A stretch of 64,000 nt of DNA from Phycicoccus avicenniae_A (GTDB lineage: Bacteria; Actinomycetota; Actinomycetes; Actinomycetales; Dermatophilaceae). This document shows, piece after piece, positions 49,972-59,555 of this stretch. Numbering within the stretch: the stretch's first letter is position 1; each line of letters begins with the position of its first letter. The notes beneath the pieces are model-generated. The model saw only the letters and a program-made list of their open reading frames with translations, was not told the origin of the DNA and did no database searches. Both the position numbers and the translations under genes were made by a program. The stretch covers positions 1 through 64,000 of the forward strand of contig NZ_JBNVZV010000025.1 of NCBI RefSeq assembly GCF_050496545.1, given 5' to 3'.

Positions 49972-51009
49972 GTGGCGTGGCGGATGCCGGCGGAGTGGGT
50001 ACCGCACGAGCGCACCTGGATGGCCTGGCCGTCCTCCGGCTACACGTTGGGGGACACCGAGTCCGACGCCGAGGAGGCCCGCGCCACGTGGGCCGACGTC
50101 GCGCTGGCCGTCTCCCGCTTCGAGCCGGTCACCGTCGTCGTCGACCCGTCGGCCGTGCCCGTGGCTCGGCACTGGCTCGACGAGGGACGGCACGGCCGAT
50201 ACCGGGTCGACCTGCTCGAGGCCCCGCTGGACGACGCGTGGATGCGCGACATCGGGCCGACGTTCGTCGTGTCCGACGAGGGAGGGCTCGGGGCGGTCGA
50301 CTGGGTCTTCAACGGCTGGGGCGCGCAGGAGTGGGCGTCGTGGGAGCACGACGCGCAGGTCGGCACGTTCGTCGCCGGGCGCGCGGGCGCCGAGCGCATC
50401 GGCTCCGAGCTGGTCAACGAGGGCGGCGGGATCCACGTCGACGGCGAGGGCACCGTGCTCCTCACCGAGACCGTCCAGCTCGACCCCGGCCGCAACCCGG
50501 GGCTGTCCCGTGCCGACGTCGAGGCCGAGATGGACCGCACCATCGGTGCGACACAGTGCATCTGGCTCCCGCGCGGCCTGACCCGCGACTACGACGAGTT
50601 CGGCACGCGCGGGCACGTCGACATCGTCGCGACGTTCTGCGCGCCCGGTGTCGTGCTGCTGCACTGGCAGGGCGACAGCGCGCATCCGGACCACGAGGTG
50701 TCCGTCGAGCTCGAGGGGCTGCTGTCGTCGTCGACGGATGCCGCGGGCCGCGCGCTCGAGGTGGTGCGGGTGCCCGCGCCGACGACCCTCGAGGACGACG
50801 AGGGCTGGGTCGACTGGTCCTACATCAACCACCTCGTCGTCAACGACGGCGTCGTGGCCTGCACGTACGACGACCCGCAGGACGCCGAGTCGCTCGGGGT
50901 CCTGGGCCGGGCCTACGCCGGGCGCGAGGTCGTCGGGGTCGACGCGCGGCCGCTGTTCGCGCGCGGCGGCGGCATCCACTGCATCACCCAGCAGCAGCCG
51001 CGGGTCTGA
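49972..51009 (+). CDS. aguA: agmatine deiminase
   Basis: The 345-residue enzyme turns agmatine into N-carbamoylputrescine and ammonia. It has RMPAEWVPHERTWMAWP at the start, DAWMRDIGPTFVV, NEGGGIHVDGEGT and the C-terminal GGGIHCITQQQP with catalytic Cys337. The GTG start is 4 nt after aguB. Together the two genes make putrescine from agmatine; no arginine decarboxylase is seen in the window. Confidence 0.95.
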   Translation: MAWRMPAEWVPHERTWMAWPSSGYTLGDTESDAEEARATWADVALAVSRFEPVTVVVDPSAVPVARHWLDEGRHGRYRVDLLEAPLDDAWMRDIGPTFVVSDEGGLGAVDWVFNGWGAQEWASWEHDAQVGTFVAGRAGAERIGSELVNEGGGIHVDGEGTVLLTETVQLDPGRNPGLSRADVEAEMDRTIGATQCIWLPRGLTRDYDEFGTRGHVDIVATFCAPGVVLLHWQGDSAHPDHEVSVELEGLLSSSTDAAGRALEVVRVPAPTTLEDDEGWVDWSYINHLVVNDGVVACTYDDPQDAESLGVLGRAYAGREVVGVDARPLFARGGGIHCITQQQPRV

Positions 51010-51180
51010 CGCACGCGGCCCCACGCGAGCCGGTCTCCCGCCCGCGAGCCCCCTGCAGGAGGCTCGTCCGCACCCTCCCGGCGCGTCCGCGGCCCTCGAC
51101 CGATGAGTCCCGCCGGCGCTCCGGGTCGGTCCTGTCGGCACGCTCTGCCAGAGTGCTGCCCGACGGACGAAGGAGCACCG

Positions 51181-51810
51181 ATGTCACGCACGCGCGTCCA
51201 CAACTTCGCCATCTCGCTCGACGGCTTCGGCTCCGGTGAGCCGCAGTCGCTCGAGGCACCGTTCGGCCACGCCGGGCAGCGCCTGCACGAGTGGATGTTC
51301 GCCACCCGCTTCTGGGGGCCCGACGGCGCGACCGGCGTCGACGACGCCTTCGCCCAGCAGCACGGCGCCGGCTTCGGGGCCGAGATCATGGGCGCCCACA
51401 AGTTCGGTCCGCCCGGGTGGCAGGACGACCCCGCCTGGCGGGGCTGGTGGGGCGAGGACCCGCCCTTCCACACCCCGACGTTCGTCCTCACCCACCGCCC
51501 CCACGAGCCGCTGGAGATGGAGGGCGGCACGACGTTCCACTTCCTCGATGCCTCGCCCGCCGAGGCCCTCGAGGTCGCCCGGGAGGCGGCGGGCGGGCTC
51601 GACGTGCGCATCGGTGGGGGCGCGACGGTGGTCCGGGACTTCCTGGCCGCCGGGCTCGTCGACCACGCACACCTCGTCGTCGTGCCGGTCGTGCTCGGGC
51701 GCGGGTCGCGCGTCTGGGACGGGCTCGAGGCGCTGGAGGACACCTACGCCGTCGAGTCCGTGGCCTCGCCGAGCGGCGTCACCCACCTGACCCTGACCCG
51801 CCGGTCCTGA
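51181..51810 (+). CDS. dihydrofolate-reductase-fold (RibD C-terminal-like) protein
   Basis: The 209-residue protein has the DHFR-like fold: VHNFAISLDGFGSG at the start, TFVLTHRPHEPLEMEG, a Gly-rich IGGGATVVRDFLAAGLVDHAHL as the cofactor loop, and the end THLTLTRR. Such proteins are often called YyaP/YwjB-like reductases. The substrate is unknown. ATG is preceded by a GAAGGAG ribosome site. The 170 nt before it hold no gene. Confidence 0.85.
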   Translation: MSRTRVHNFAISLDGFGSGEPQSLEAPFGHAGQRLHEWMFATRFWGPDGATGVDDAFAQQHGAGFGAEIMGAHKFGPPGWQDDPAWRGWWGEDPPFHTPTFVLTHRPHEPLEMEGGTTFHFLDASPAEALEVAREAAGGLDVRIGGGATVVRDFLAAGLVDHAHLVVVPVVLGRGSRVWDGLEALEDTYAVESVASPSGVTHLTLTRRS

Positions 51811-51814
51811 GCCG

Positions 51815-52285
51815 GTGGTCACGAGCCTGCGCCCGGTGCGGGACGAGGACCACGACGCCCTCTTCGCCTTCCAGCGCGACCCCGCCGCCGTGCGGATGGC
51901 CGCGTTCACCCACAGGGACCCCGACGACCGCGCGGCCTTCGAGGAGCACCAGCACCGCGTCCGCACCGCTGCCGGCATCCGCCACCGGGCGATCGAGCGC
52001 GACGGCGTCCTCGTCGGCACGGTCGCGGCCTTCACGATGGAGGGCGAGCGCGAGGTCACCTACTGGGTCGACCCCGCGCGCTGGGGCGAGGGCATCGCCA
52101 CCGAGGCGCTGCGCCTGCTGCTCCTCGAGGAACCGGAGCGGCCCATCCACGGGCGGGTCGCGGTGCACAACACCGGATCCCGGCGCGTGCTCGAGCGCTG
52201 CGGCTTCGTCGTCGTGGGGCAGGACCGCGGGTTCGCCGCGGGGCTGGGCGCCGACACCGACGAGCTCGTCCTGCGCCTGGGCTGA
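51815..52285 (+). CDS. RimJ/RimL-like GNAT acetyltransferase
   Basis: The 156-residue protein has VTSLRPVRDEDHDALFAFQ at the start, WVDPARWGEGIATEALRLLL as the acetyl-CoA loop and GSRRVLERCGFVVVGQDR near the end, typical of ribosomal-protein-type GNATs. It begins 4 nt after the reductase gene, so it is co-transcribed. The acceptor is unknown. Confidence 0.82.
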   Translation: MVTSLRPVRDEDHDALFAFQRDPAAVRMAAFTHRDPDDRAAFEEHQHRVRTAAGIRHRAIERDGVLVGTVAAFTMEGEREVTYWVDPARWGEGIATEALRLLLLEEPERPIHGRVAVHNTGSRRVLERCGFVVVGQDRGFAAGLGADTDELVLRLG

Positions 52286-52299
52286 CGGGCGCCCGTCGG

Positions 52300-53229
52300 T
52301 CAGCGCATCCCGGGGGCCAGCGCCTCGAGGAGCACCTCGGCCCGCTCCAGCGCGGCCTCCTCGGCGACGTCCGGGGTGCCGACGTCCGGCGCGAGGTTGA
52401 GGTCGAGGAGCACCTCGGTGGCGCCGTTCGCGCCGAGCGCGGCGACGTCGTCGAGCAGCTGGTCGGCGGTGCCGTGGAAGGGCCGCCGGCCGCGACCGGG
52501 GTCCGCGGCGACGAGCTCGGGGACGACCCGGACGAGCACGCGGAGGGCATCCGGGTCACGGCCGGCCTGCCGCGCGCCGTCGCGCACGACCTCGACGTCG
52601 CGCGCGAGCCGGGCGGGGTCGTGGGTGCTGCTCGCGATCCAGCCCTGGATCAGCCGTCCCGCTCGACGCAGCGCCGGCTCGGCCGTGCCCCCGACGAGGA
52701 CCGGGGGGTGCGGCCGCTGCACCGGAGCCGGGCCCAGGTGCGAGCGCGGCACGGTGTAGAACTCGCCGGCGAACTCGACGGGGTCGTCCGTCCACAGGGC
52801 GACGAGGCAGCGCAGGTACTCCTCGAAGCGGGCGCCCCGTCGCTCCATCGGCACCCCGGCGGTCAGATGCTCCTCGGGCAGCCAGCCCATCCCGACACCC
52901 GCGGTGAGCCGCCCGCCGGAGACGACGTCGAGCGAGGCCAGCTGCTTGGCCATCAGCGCGGGCGCGGTGTAGGGCGCGCAGAGCGTCGCGGTGCCGAGCC
53001 CGATCCGGGTCGTGTGACCGGCGACCAGCGCGAGCGCCACGACGGGATCGAGGACGCTGCGGTGGTTCGGTCCGAGCCGGCCGTCCGCGGGCCACAGCGT
53101 GCGCTGGAAGGTCCACAGCGAGGCCCAGCCCAGCTCCTCCGCGCGCCGGGCGACGTGGAGCACGGTGCCGGGCGTGGCCCATCGCCCGGACACCGGGAGG
53201 CCGAAGCCGAGGAGGGGCTGCGCCGTCAC
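52300..53229 (-). CDS. LLM-class F420-dependent oxidoreductase
   Basis: The 309-residue protein has the luciferase-like monooxygenase barrel: FGLPVSGRWATPGTVLHVAR, LGTATLCAPYTAPALMAKQL and the SGGRLTAGVGMGWLPEEH block, which in actinobacteria marks F420-binding members. It probably uses F420 for a redox step on an unknown small molecule. It is convergent with the GNAT gene and divergent from lhr. Confidence 0.85.
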   Translation of the reverse strand: MTAQPLLGFGLPVSGRWATPGTVLHVARRAEELGWASLWTFQRTLWPADGRLGPNHRSVLDPVVALALVAGHTTRIGLGTATLCAPYTAPALMAKQLASLDVVSGGRLTAGVGMGWLPEEHLTAGVPMERRGARFEEYLRCLVALWTDDPVEFAGEFYTVPRSHLGPAPVQRPHPPVLVGGTAEPALRRAGRLIQGWIASSTHDPARLARDVEVVRDGARQAGRDPDALRVLVRVVPELVAADPGRGRRPFHGTADQLLDDVAALGANGATEVLLDLNLAPDVGTPDVAEEAALERAEVLLEALAPGMR

Positions 53230-53288
53230 GGCACCACTGTCGCAGGTGCGCGCGCGGCGGGGCCGGTGTCGGCGCCGGGTGAGAGGGT

Positions 53289-56200
53289 GTGAGCAGCATG
53301 GATGCCGACGTCCTCGACCGCTTCTCCCCCGCCACCGCCGCCTGGTTCCGGGGGAGCTTCAGCGCACCCACCACCGCCCAGGCGGGCGCGTGGGAGGCCA
53401 TCAGCAGCGGGCACCACGCGCTCGTCGTGGCGCCCACCGGGTCCGGCAAGACCCTGTCCGCGTTCCTCTGGGCCCTGGACCGGCTGGCCGCCGAGCCGGT
53501 GCCCGAGGAGCGGCTGAAGCGCTGCCGGGTCCTCTACGTCTCGCCGATGAAGGCGCTGGCCGTCGACGTCGAGCGCAACCTGCGCAGCCCGCTCGTCGGC
53601 ATCCGGCACGCCGCCACCCGGCTCGGCCTGCCCGAGCCGGACATCTCGGTCGCCGTCCGTTCCGGCGACACCCCGGCCGACGAGCGGCGGGCCTTCGCCC
53701 GGGCGCCGTCCGACGTCCTCATCACCACCCCCGAGTCGCTCTTCCTCATCATGACGAGCGCCGCCCGCGAGGCCCTGGCCGGTGTCGAGACGGTCATCCT
53801 CGACGAGGTCCACGCCATCGCCGGCACGAAGCGCGGGGCGCACCTCGCCCTCACCCTCGAGCGCCTCGATGCCCTCCTCGAGCGGCCGGCGCAGCGGATC
53901 GGGCTGTCCGCCACCGTCCGTCCCGTCGAGGAGGTCGCGCGCTTCCTCGCCGGCGGCCGACCGGTCGACGTCGTCCAGCCGCCGTCCACCAAGGAGTGGG
54001 ACCTCAAGGTCGTCGTGCCGGTCCCCGACATGGCCGAGCTCGGGCAGCCCACCGGCGACCTCGCCGGCGCCGCCTCCGGCCAGGAGCAGCGGGCGAGCAT
54101 CTGGCCGCACGTCGAGGAGCGCATCGTCGACCTCGTCGCCGACCACACCTCCACCCTCGTCTTCTCCAACAGCCGGCGCCTCGCGGAGCGGCTGACCACC
54201 CGGCTCAACGAGATCTGGGAGGAGCGCGTCGAGGCCGCCGAAGGTGCCGAGTCCGTCGAGGTCGACGGCGCGGCGCCCCGGCCCGCGGTCCTCAAGGGCG
54301 CTCCGGCGCAGGTGATGGCGCAGTCCGGCCAGTCCTCGGGGGCGCCACCGGTGCTGGCGCGCGCCCACCACGGGTCGGTCAGCAAGGAGCAGCGCGGGCA
54401 GATCGAGGAGGAGCTGAAGTCCGGGCGCCTTCCCGCCGTCGTCGCCACGAGCAGCCTCGAGCTCGGCATCGACATGGGCGCGGTCGACCTCGTCGTGCAG
54501 GTCGAGTCGCCACCGTCGGTCGCCTCCGGGCTCCAGCGCGTCGGGCGCGCGGGGCACCAGGTCGGGGCCGTCTCGCGCGGCGTCCTCTTCCCGAAGTTCC
54601 GCGGCGACCTCGTCCAGACCGCGGTCGTCGTCGAGCGGATGCTCGCCGGCGAGATCGAGGCGCTGCACGTGCCCTCGACCCCGCTCGACGTGCTGGCCCA
54701 GCAGGTCGTCGCGATGTGCGCGCTCGACGAGTGGACCGTCGAGGAGGTGCTCGCCCTGGCCCGCCGTGCGGCGCCCTACTCGACCCTCACCCGGCCGGTG
54801 CTCGAGTCGGTGCTCGACATGCTCGCCGGCAAGTACCCCAGTGAGGACTTCGCCGAGCTGCGGGCGCGCATCACGTGGGACCGGTTGTCCGACACCCTCA
54901 CCGGCCGGCGTGGCGCCCAGCGGCTGGCCGTCACTTCGGGCGGAACCATCCCCGACCGTGGCCTCTACGCCGTGTTCCTCGCGACCGGCGAGGGGCCCGG
55001 CCGGCGGGTCGGCGAGCTCGACGAGGAGATGGTCTACGAGTCCCGCGTCGGCGACCTCTTCACCCTCGGCACCAGCACGTGGCGCATCGAGGACATCACC
55101 CACGACCGCGTGCTCGTCACGCCGGCGCCGGGGTTGCCCGGGCGGCTGCCGTTCTGGAAGGGCGACTCCCTCGGCCGCCCCGCCGAGCTCGGGCGGGCGG
55201 TCGGTGCGTTCGTCCGCGAGGTCGACGCCCTGTCCCCGACGAAGGCCCGCGAGCGGGTCATGGCGGCGGGCCTCGACGAGTGGGCCGCCGACAACCTCCT
55301 CACCTACCTGCGCGAGCAGCGCGAGGCCACCGGGCACGTCCCGGACGACCGCACCGTCGTCGTCGAGCGCTTCCGCGACGAGCTCGGTGACTGGCGGATC
55401 GCGGTCCACTCCCCCTTCGGCGCGCAGGTGCACGCCCCGTGGGCGCTGGCCCTCTCGGCCCGGATGCGCGACCGCTTCGGCGTCGACGTCCAGGCGATGC
55501 ACGGCGACGACGGCATCGTCCTGCGCCTGCCCGACCTCGAGTGGGACGACGTCGACGGCATCGACCGGCGCAGCGTCGGCCGCGAGCTCCTCGACCTCGT
55601 GACCATCGACCCCGACGACGTCCGCGGCCTGGTGACGGACGAGATCGGCGGGTCGGCCCTCTTCGCCAGCCGGTTCCGCGAGTGCGCCGCGCGCGCCCTG
55701 CTCCTGCCCCGTCGACGCCCCGACCGGCGCCAGCCGCTGTGGCAGCAACGCCAGCGCGCCTCGCAGCTGCTCGAGGTCGCGAGCCGCTTCCCGACGTTCC
55801 CGATCGTCCTCGAGGCCGTGCGCGAGTGCGTCCAGGACGTCTTCGACGTGCCGGGGCTCGTCGACCTGATGCGCGACGTCGCGGGGCGCAAGGTCACGGT
55901 CGTCGACGTCGAGTCCTCCACCCCCTCGCCCTTCGCCAAGTCGCTGCTCTTCGGGTACGTCGCGCAGTTCCTCTACGAGGGCGACAGCCCGCTGGCCGAG
56001 CGCCGCGCCGCCGCGCTGGCCCTCGACCCCTCGCTGCTCGCCGAGCTCCTCGGCGGCTCCGAGGGGCTGGCGCTGCGCGACCTCCTCGACGCCGAGCAGG
56101 TCGCCCGCACCGAGTCCGAGCTGCAGCGGCTCACCCCCGAGCGGGCCGCGCGCGACGCCGACGACGTCCTCGACCTCATGCGCGTCCTCGGCCCGCTGCC

Positions 56201-58001
56201 CGTCGACGGCGTGCTCCAACGCTGCCGCGAGGGGGTCACCGGTAACGACGTCGAGGGCTGGCTGGCCGACCTCGCCTCCGCACGGCAGGTCATCCCGGTC
56301 CGCGTCGCCGGCGAGGACCGCTGGGCCGCCATCGAGGACGCCTCGCGCCTGCGCGACGCCCTCGGCGCCTCACTGCCTCCCGGTGTGCCACAGGCCTTCC
56401 TCGAACCGGTGGCCGACCCGCTCGGCGATCTCGTCGCCCGCTACGCGCGCACGCACGTCCCCTTCCATGCCGCCGAGGTCGCGCGGGCGTACGGCATCGG
56501 TGTGGCCGTGGCCGCGGGAGCCCTGGCGCGGCTGGTGTCGAGCGGCCGGGTCGTCGAGGGCGAGCTGCTGCCGACGGGCGGCGGGTCCACCGAGTTCTGC
56601 GACGCCGAGGTGCTGCGGATGCTCCGCCGGCGCTCGCTCGCCGCGCTGCGCGCCGAGGTCGAGCCGGTCACTCCGGACGCGTTCGGGCGCTTCGTCCTCG
56701 AGTGGCAGGGCGTCGGGGGACGGCTGCGCGGCCGGGACGGCGTGGTCCGCGTGGTCGAGCAGCTGAGCGGGGCGGTGCTGCCGGCCAGCGCGGTCGAGTC
56801 GCTCGTCCTGCCGGCCCGCGTCGCCGACTACTCCCCCGCCCTCCTCGACGAGCTGATGGCCAGCGGCGAGGTCGTGTGGTGCGGCCACGGCTCACTCCCC
56901 GGCGATGACGGCTGGGTCTCGCTGCACCTGGCCGACTCCGCGCACCTGACCCTCCCCGGCCCGGACCCGGAACGGGTGCCCGACGAGCGCGGCATCGCCC
57001 TCCTCGACACCCTCGCCGGCGGCGGGGCGCACTTCTTCCGCTCGCTCTCGGACCAGGTCGGCAGCACCGACGACGAGGAGCTGGCGACGACGCTCTGGGA
57101 CCTCGTCTGGGCGGGCCGGGTCACCGGCGACACCTTCGCGCCGGTGCGGGCGCTGCTCGCCGGCGGCCGGACGGCGCATAAGCGCTCGGCGCCTGGCCCC
57201 CGGCGGACCCGCTACGGCTCGCGCCGGGGCCCGCTCGGGGCACTGGGCTCGGCACCGTCCCGGCCCGCGCTGCCCGCCCGGTCCGGCCCGGCCCGGGTGA
57301 CCGGCCGATGGTCGCTCCTGCCCCCGGCCGAGGACGATCCCACCCTGCGCGCCCTGGCCACCGCCGAGCTCCTGCTCGACCGCTACGGCATCGTCACGCG
57401 TGGGGCCGTGGCGGCCGAGGAGGTGCCGGGCGGCTTCGCCGGCGTCTACCGCGTGCTCGGCAAGGCCGAGGAGAGCGGGCGGGTGCGGCGCGGCTACTTC
57501 GTGGAGGGTTTGGGCGCCTCGCAGTTCGGCACGTCCGGGGCCGTCGACCGGTTGCGCGCCGGGTCCGGCGGCGACACGGGGCGCCGGAGCGAGCCGGTGG
57601 CCGTCGTCCTCGCGGCCAGCGACCCCGCCAACCCGTACGGTTCGGCCCTGCCCTGGCCCGACCGCGCCGTGGAGCCGTCCGCCGGCGACGCCCCCGAGGA
57701 CAAGCGCCGCCGCCACCAGCCGGGCCGCAAGGCGGGCTCGGTCGTGGCCGTCGTCGACGGCGAGCTGGCGCTCTACGTCGAGCGCGGCGGCAAGACCCTG
57801 CTCACCTACACCGACGACCCCGACCTGCTGACCGTGGCGGCGGCGGCTCTGGCCGACGCCGTGCGCCGTGGCCACCTCGGGCGGATCACCGTCGAGAAGG
57901 CCGACGGCGGGCAGCTGCTCGGCTCGGACCACCCGGTCGTCGCAGCGCTCGAGGCGGCCGGCTTCCACCTCACCCCGCGCGGGCTGCGGATGCGGCGGTG
58001 A
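53289..58001 (+). CDS. lhr: Lhr-family ATP-dependent DNA helicase
   Basis: The 1570-residue helicase has Walker A APTGSGKTLSAF, the DEVH box ILDEVHAIAGTKRG, motif III GLSATV, ELGIDMGAVD and the motif VI QRVGRAGHQVG, then a winged helix and the Lhr core domain to about residue 860, followed by the long Lhr C-terminal domain. Lhr in mycobacteria is a 3' to 5' single-stranded-DNA translocase induced by DNA damage. The neighbour nei2 begins 6 nt after its stop; the same lhr-nei pairing occurs in Mycobacterium. A charged Gly/Arg/Pro linker at about 1293-1340 separates two parts of the C-terminal domain. Confidence 0.95.
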   Translation: MSSMDADVLDRFSPATAAWFRGSFSAPTTAQAGAWEAISSGHHALVVAPTGSGKTLSAFLWALDRLAAEPVPEERLKRCRVLYVSPMKALAVDVERNLRSPLVGIRHAATRLGLPEPDISVAVRSGDTPADERRAFARAPSDVLITTPESLFLIMTSAAREALAGVETVILDEVHAIAGTKRGAHLALTLERLDALLERPAQRIGLSATVRPVEEVARFLAGGRPVDVVQPPSTKEWDLKVVVPVPDMAELGQPTGDLAGAASGQEQRASIWPHVEERIVDLVADHTSTLVFSNSRRLAERLTTRLNEIWEERVEAAEGAESVEVDGAAPRPAVLKGAPAQVMAQSGQSSGAPPVLARAHHGSVSKEQRGQIEEELKSGRLPAVVATSSLELGIDMGAVDLVVQVESPPSVASGLQRVGRAGHQVGAVSRGVLFPKFRGDLVQTAVVVERMLAGEIEALHVPSTPLDVLAQQVVAMCALDEWTVEEVLALARRAAPYSTLTRPVLESVLDMLAGKYPSEDFAELRARITWDRLSDTLTGRRGAQRLAVTSGGTIPDRGLYAVFLATGEGPGRRVGELDEEMVYESRVGDLFTLGTSTWRIEDITHDRVLVTPAPGLPGRLPFWKGDSLGRPAELGRAVGAFVREVDALSPTKARERVMAAGLDEWAADNLLTYLREQREATGHVPDDRTVVVERFRDELGDWRIAVHSPFGAQVHAPWALALSARMRDRFGVDVQAMHGDDGIVLRLPDLEWDDVDGIDRRSVGRELLDLVTIDPDDVRGLVTDEIGGSALFASRFRECAARALLLPRRRPDRRQPLWQQRQRASQLLEVASRFPTFPIVLEAVRECVQDVFDVPGLVDLMRDVAGRKVTVVDVESSTPSPFAKSLLFGYVAQFLYEGDSPLAERRAAALALDPSLLAELLGGSEGLALRDLLDAEQVARTESELQRLTPERAARDADDVLDLMRVLGPLPVDGVLQRCREGVTGNDVEGWLADLASARQVIPVRVAGEDRWAAIEDASRLRDALGASLPPGVPQAFLEPVADPLGDLVARYARTHVPFHAAEVARAYGIGVAVAAGALARLVSSGRVVEGELLPTGGGSTEFCDAEVLRMLRRRSLAALRAEVEPVTPDAFGRFVLEWQGVGGRLRGRDGVVRVVEQLSGAVLPASAVESLVLPARVADYSPALLDELMASGEVVWCGHGSLPGDDGWVSLHLADSAHLTLPGPDPERVPDERGIALLDTLAGGGAHFFRSLSDQVGSTDDEELATTLWDLVWAGRVTGDTFAPVRALLAGGRTAHKRSAPGPRRTRYGSRRGPLGALGSAPSRPALPARSGPARVTGRWSLLPPAEDDPTLRALATAELLLDRYGIVTRGAVAAEEVPGGFAGVYRVLGKAEESGRVRRGYFVEGLGASQFGTSGAVDRLRAGSGGDTGRRSEPVAVVLAASDPANPYGSALPWPDRAVEPSAGDAPEDKRRRHQPGRKAGSVVAVVDGELALYVERGGKTLLTYTDDPDLLTVAAAALADAVRRGHLGRITVEKADGGQLLGSDHPVVAALEAAGFHLTPRGLRMRR

Positions 58002-58007
58002 CCGCGC

Positions 58008-58892
58008 GTGCCCGAGGGTGACACCGTCCACCGCACGGCCGCCCGGCTGCACGCGGCCCTGGCCGGCCGGGTCGTCACGCACGCCGAGCTGCGCTGGCCG
58101 TCGGTGCCCGACGTCGACCTGCGCGGCTCGACCACGCTCGAGGTGGTCGCCCGGGGCAAGCACGTCCTGCACCGCTTCGACACCGGGGCCACGCTCCACA
58201 CGCACCTGCGGATGGAGGGCCAGTGGCGCGTCGAGCACCCGGGGCCGCGCACCGAGCGACGGATGCGCAACCCCGACCTGCGCGCAGCCGTCCTCACCGA
58301 CGAGTGGTCCGGGCTGGGGCTGCGCCTCGGGATGCTCGACCTCGTGCCGACCGCGCGCGAGGGCGACCTCGTCGGGCACCTCGGTCCCGACGTCCTCGGC
58401 CCCGACTGGGACCCCGAGCGGGCCCGCGACGCCGTGCTCGCCCACCCGGCGACCCTCGTCGAGGCGCTGCTGGACCAGCGCACGCTGGCCGGGGTGGGCA
58501 CGTTCTGGGGCAGCGAGCTGCTCTTCATCGAGCGGCTGCACCCCTGGACGCCGGCCCGCGAGGTCGACCCCGAGCGCCTGGACCGGCTGATGGCCCGCCT
58601 GCACCGGCTGATGGCGGCCGCCGAGCGCACCGGGTGGCAGGGCAGCACCGGCATCCAGCGGGCCGGCGATGAGGCCTACGTGCACGCCCGGTCCGGCCGC
58701 CCGTGCCGGCGCTGCGGCACCACGGTGCGGGTGGCGATGGCCGGGACACCGCCGCGGGAGCGCACAATCTTCTCCTGCCCGTCGTGCCAGGGCGGGCTCG
58801 CGCCCACCGACGACGGCCGCCCGCAGCGTCCCCTCGGAAGCGGGCCGGCGAGCAGCGCGCCGCGCGGGAAGTACCGCCGCACCCGGAGCTGA
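58008..58892 (+). CDS. nei: endonuclease VIII-like DNA glycosylase (Nei2)
   Basis: The 294-residue enzyme starts with the catalytic Pro-Glu after Met removal (PEGDTVHRTA), has the H2TH region with QRTLAGVGTFWGSELLF, and a zinc finger with CRRC and CPSC near the end. It is a Fpg/Nei-family bifunctional glycosylase that removes oxidised pyrimidines. The lhr gene lies 6 nt upstream, suggesting joint action in repair. The last 30 residues after the zinc finger are basic. Confidence 0.94.
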   Translation: MPEGDTVHRTAARLHAALAGRVVTHAELRWPSVPDVDLRGSTTLEVVARGKHVLHRFDTGATLHTHLRMEGQWRVEHPGPRTERRMRNPDLRAAVLTDEWSGLGLRLGMLDLVPTAREGDLVGHLGPDVLGPDWDPERARDAVLAHPATLVEALLDQRTLAGVGTFWGSELLFIERLHPWTPAREVDPERLDRLMARLHRLMAAAERTGWQGSTGIQRAGDEAYVHARSGRPCRRCGTTVRVAMAGTPPRERTIFSCPSCQGGLAPTDDGRPQRPLGSGPASSAPRGKYRRTRS

Positions 58893-58934
58893 GCCGCACC
58901 GCACGTCCGTCGCCCGTGCCGAACCGCGCGAGTC

Positions 58935-59072
58935 GACCCACGGAACCCGGGCCCCATCGGTGCTGACCCACGAAGCCCGGACTTCATCGACCGTCCCGTG
59001 CCCCCCGATCCCCTGACGACGCACGGAACCCGGGCCCCGTCGGGCAGCACGCCCGGAGCCCGGACGTCATCG
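58935..59072. repeat. four degenerate copies of a 26-nt repeat
   Basis: Copies start near 58935, 58965, 59018 and 59049. They share a core like CACGGAACCCGGGCCCC-TCG, with odd copies (AACCCGGGCCCC) and even copies (AGCCCGGACNTC) alternating, so a two-copy block was probably doubled. The 354-nt gap between nei2 and clgR holds no gene that I can support; this repeat and the next fill much of it. Confidence 0.65.
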
Positions 59073-59123
59073 CTCGCCCCACGCAGCTCGCCGGGGTCGG
59101 GTTGCTGCGCCGGCGTGTCATGG

Positions 59124-59198
59124 CACCCCGGCGGCGCGGGACCACCCCGGCGAGGCGGGGTCGCACCGGCGAGACAGGATCACCCCGGCAGGACAGCG
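59124..59198. repeat. tandem repeat of about 19 nt, four units
   Basis: Four imperfect units begin CACCCCGGC (the third has CACCGGC) and run 19, 21, 17 and 18 nt. It lies in the nei2-clgR gap, about 50 nt downstream of the clgR stop. Confidence 0.6.
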
Positions 59199-59246
59199 CA
59201 GGCGGACAGCAGGGAGCGCCGGATGGCGGGGGTGGTGCGGGGTGGG

Positions 59247-59555
59247 TCAGGCCGCGGAGGCGGAGACCTCGTCGGCGGCGCGGGCCGCTCCGACGGGGAG
59301 GGTGACCGGCGCGGTGAGGGTCTCGACGCGCTCGACCCGCTCGGCGACGAGGCCGAGGAGCTCGGAGAGGGTCATACCGAGGCCGTCGCACACCGAGCCG
59401 AGGAGCTCGGAGGAGGCCTCTTTGGTGCCGCGCTCGATCTCGCTGAGGTAGCCGAGGGACACGGTGGAGGACGCCGCGACGTCGCGCAGCGTGCGGCCCT
59501 GGCCCGTGCGCACCTCGCGCAGAACCTCGCCCATCTCCTGGCGGAGCAGGATCAC
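59247..59555 (-). CDS. clgR: XRE-family regulator ClgR
   Basis: The 102-residue protein has a helix-turn-helix of the Cro/XRE type at about 13-65 (LREVRTGQGRTLRDVAASST, SLGYLSEIERGTKEASSELL) and matches ClgR, the activator of clp protease genes in actinobacteria. It lies beside cinA and pgsA, as in Mycobacterium. The C-terminus ends in SASAA, close to the Ala-Ala end that makes Streptomyces ClgR/PopR a Clp substrate. The GTG start overlaps the cinA stop by 4 nt. Confidence 0.93.
   Translation of the reverse strand: MILLRQEMGEVLREVRTGQGRTLRDVAASSTVSLGYLSEIERGTKEASSELLGSVCDGLGMTLSELLGLVAERVERVETLTAPVTLPVGAARAADEVSASAA

Noticed and set aside
58676..59050. minus-strand frame with GPGFRGS-like peptide repeats
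   Set aside because: The peptide repeats are translations of the intergenic 26-nt repeat, and the frame overlaps the end of nei2 antisense.
58935..59072. possible CRISPR array in the 26-nt repeats
   Set aside because: There are only four copies, they are degenerate and alternate between two forms, spacing varies from 30 to 53 nt, and no cas genes are near.
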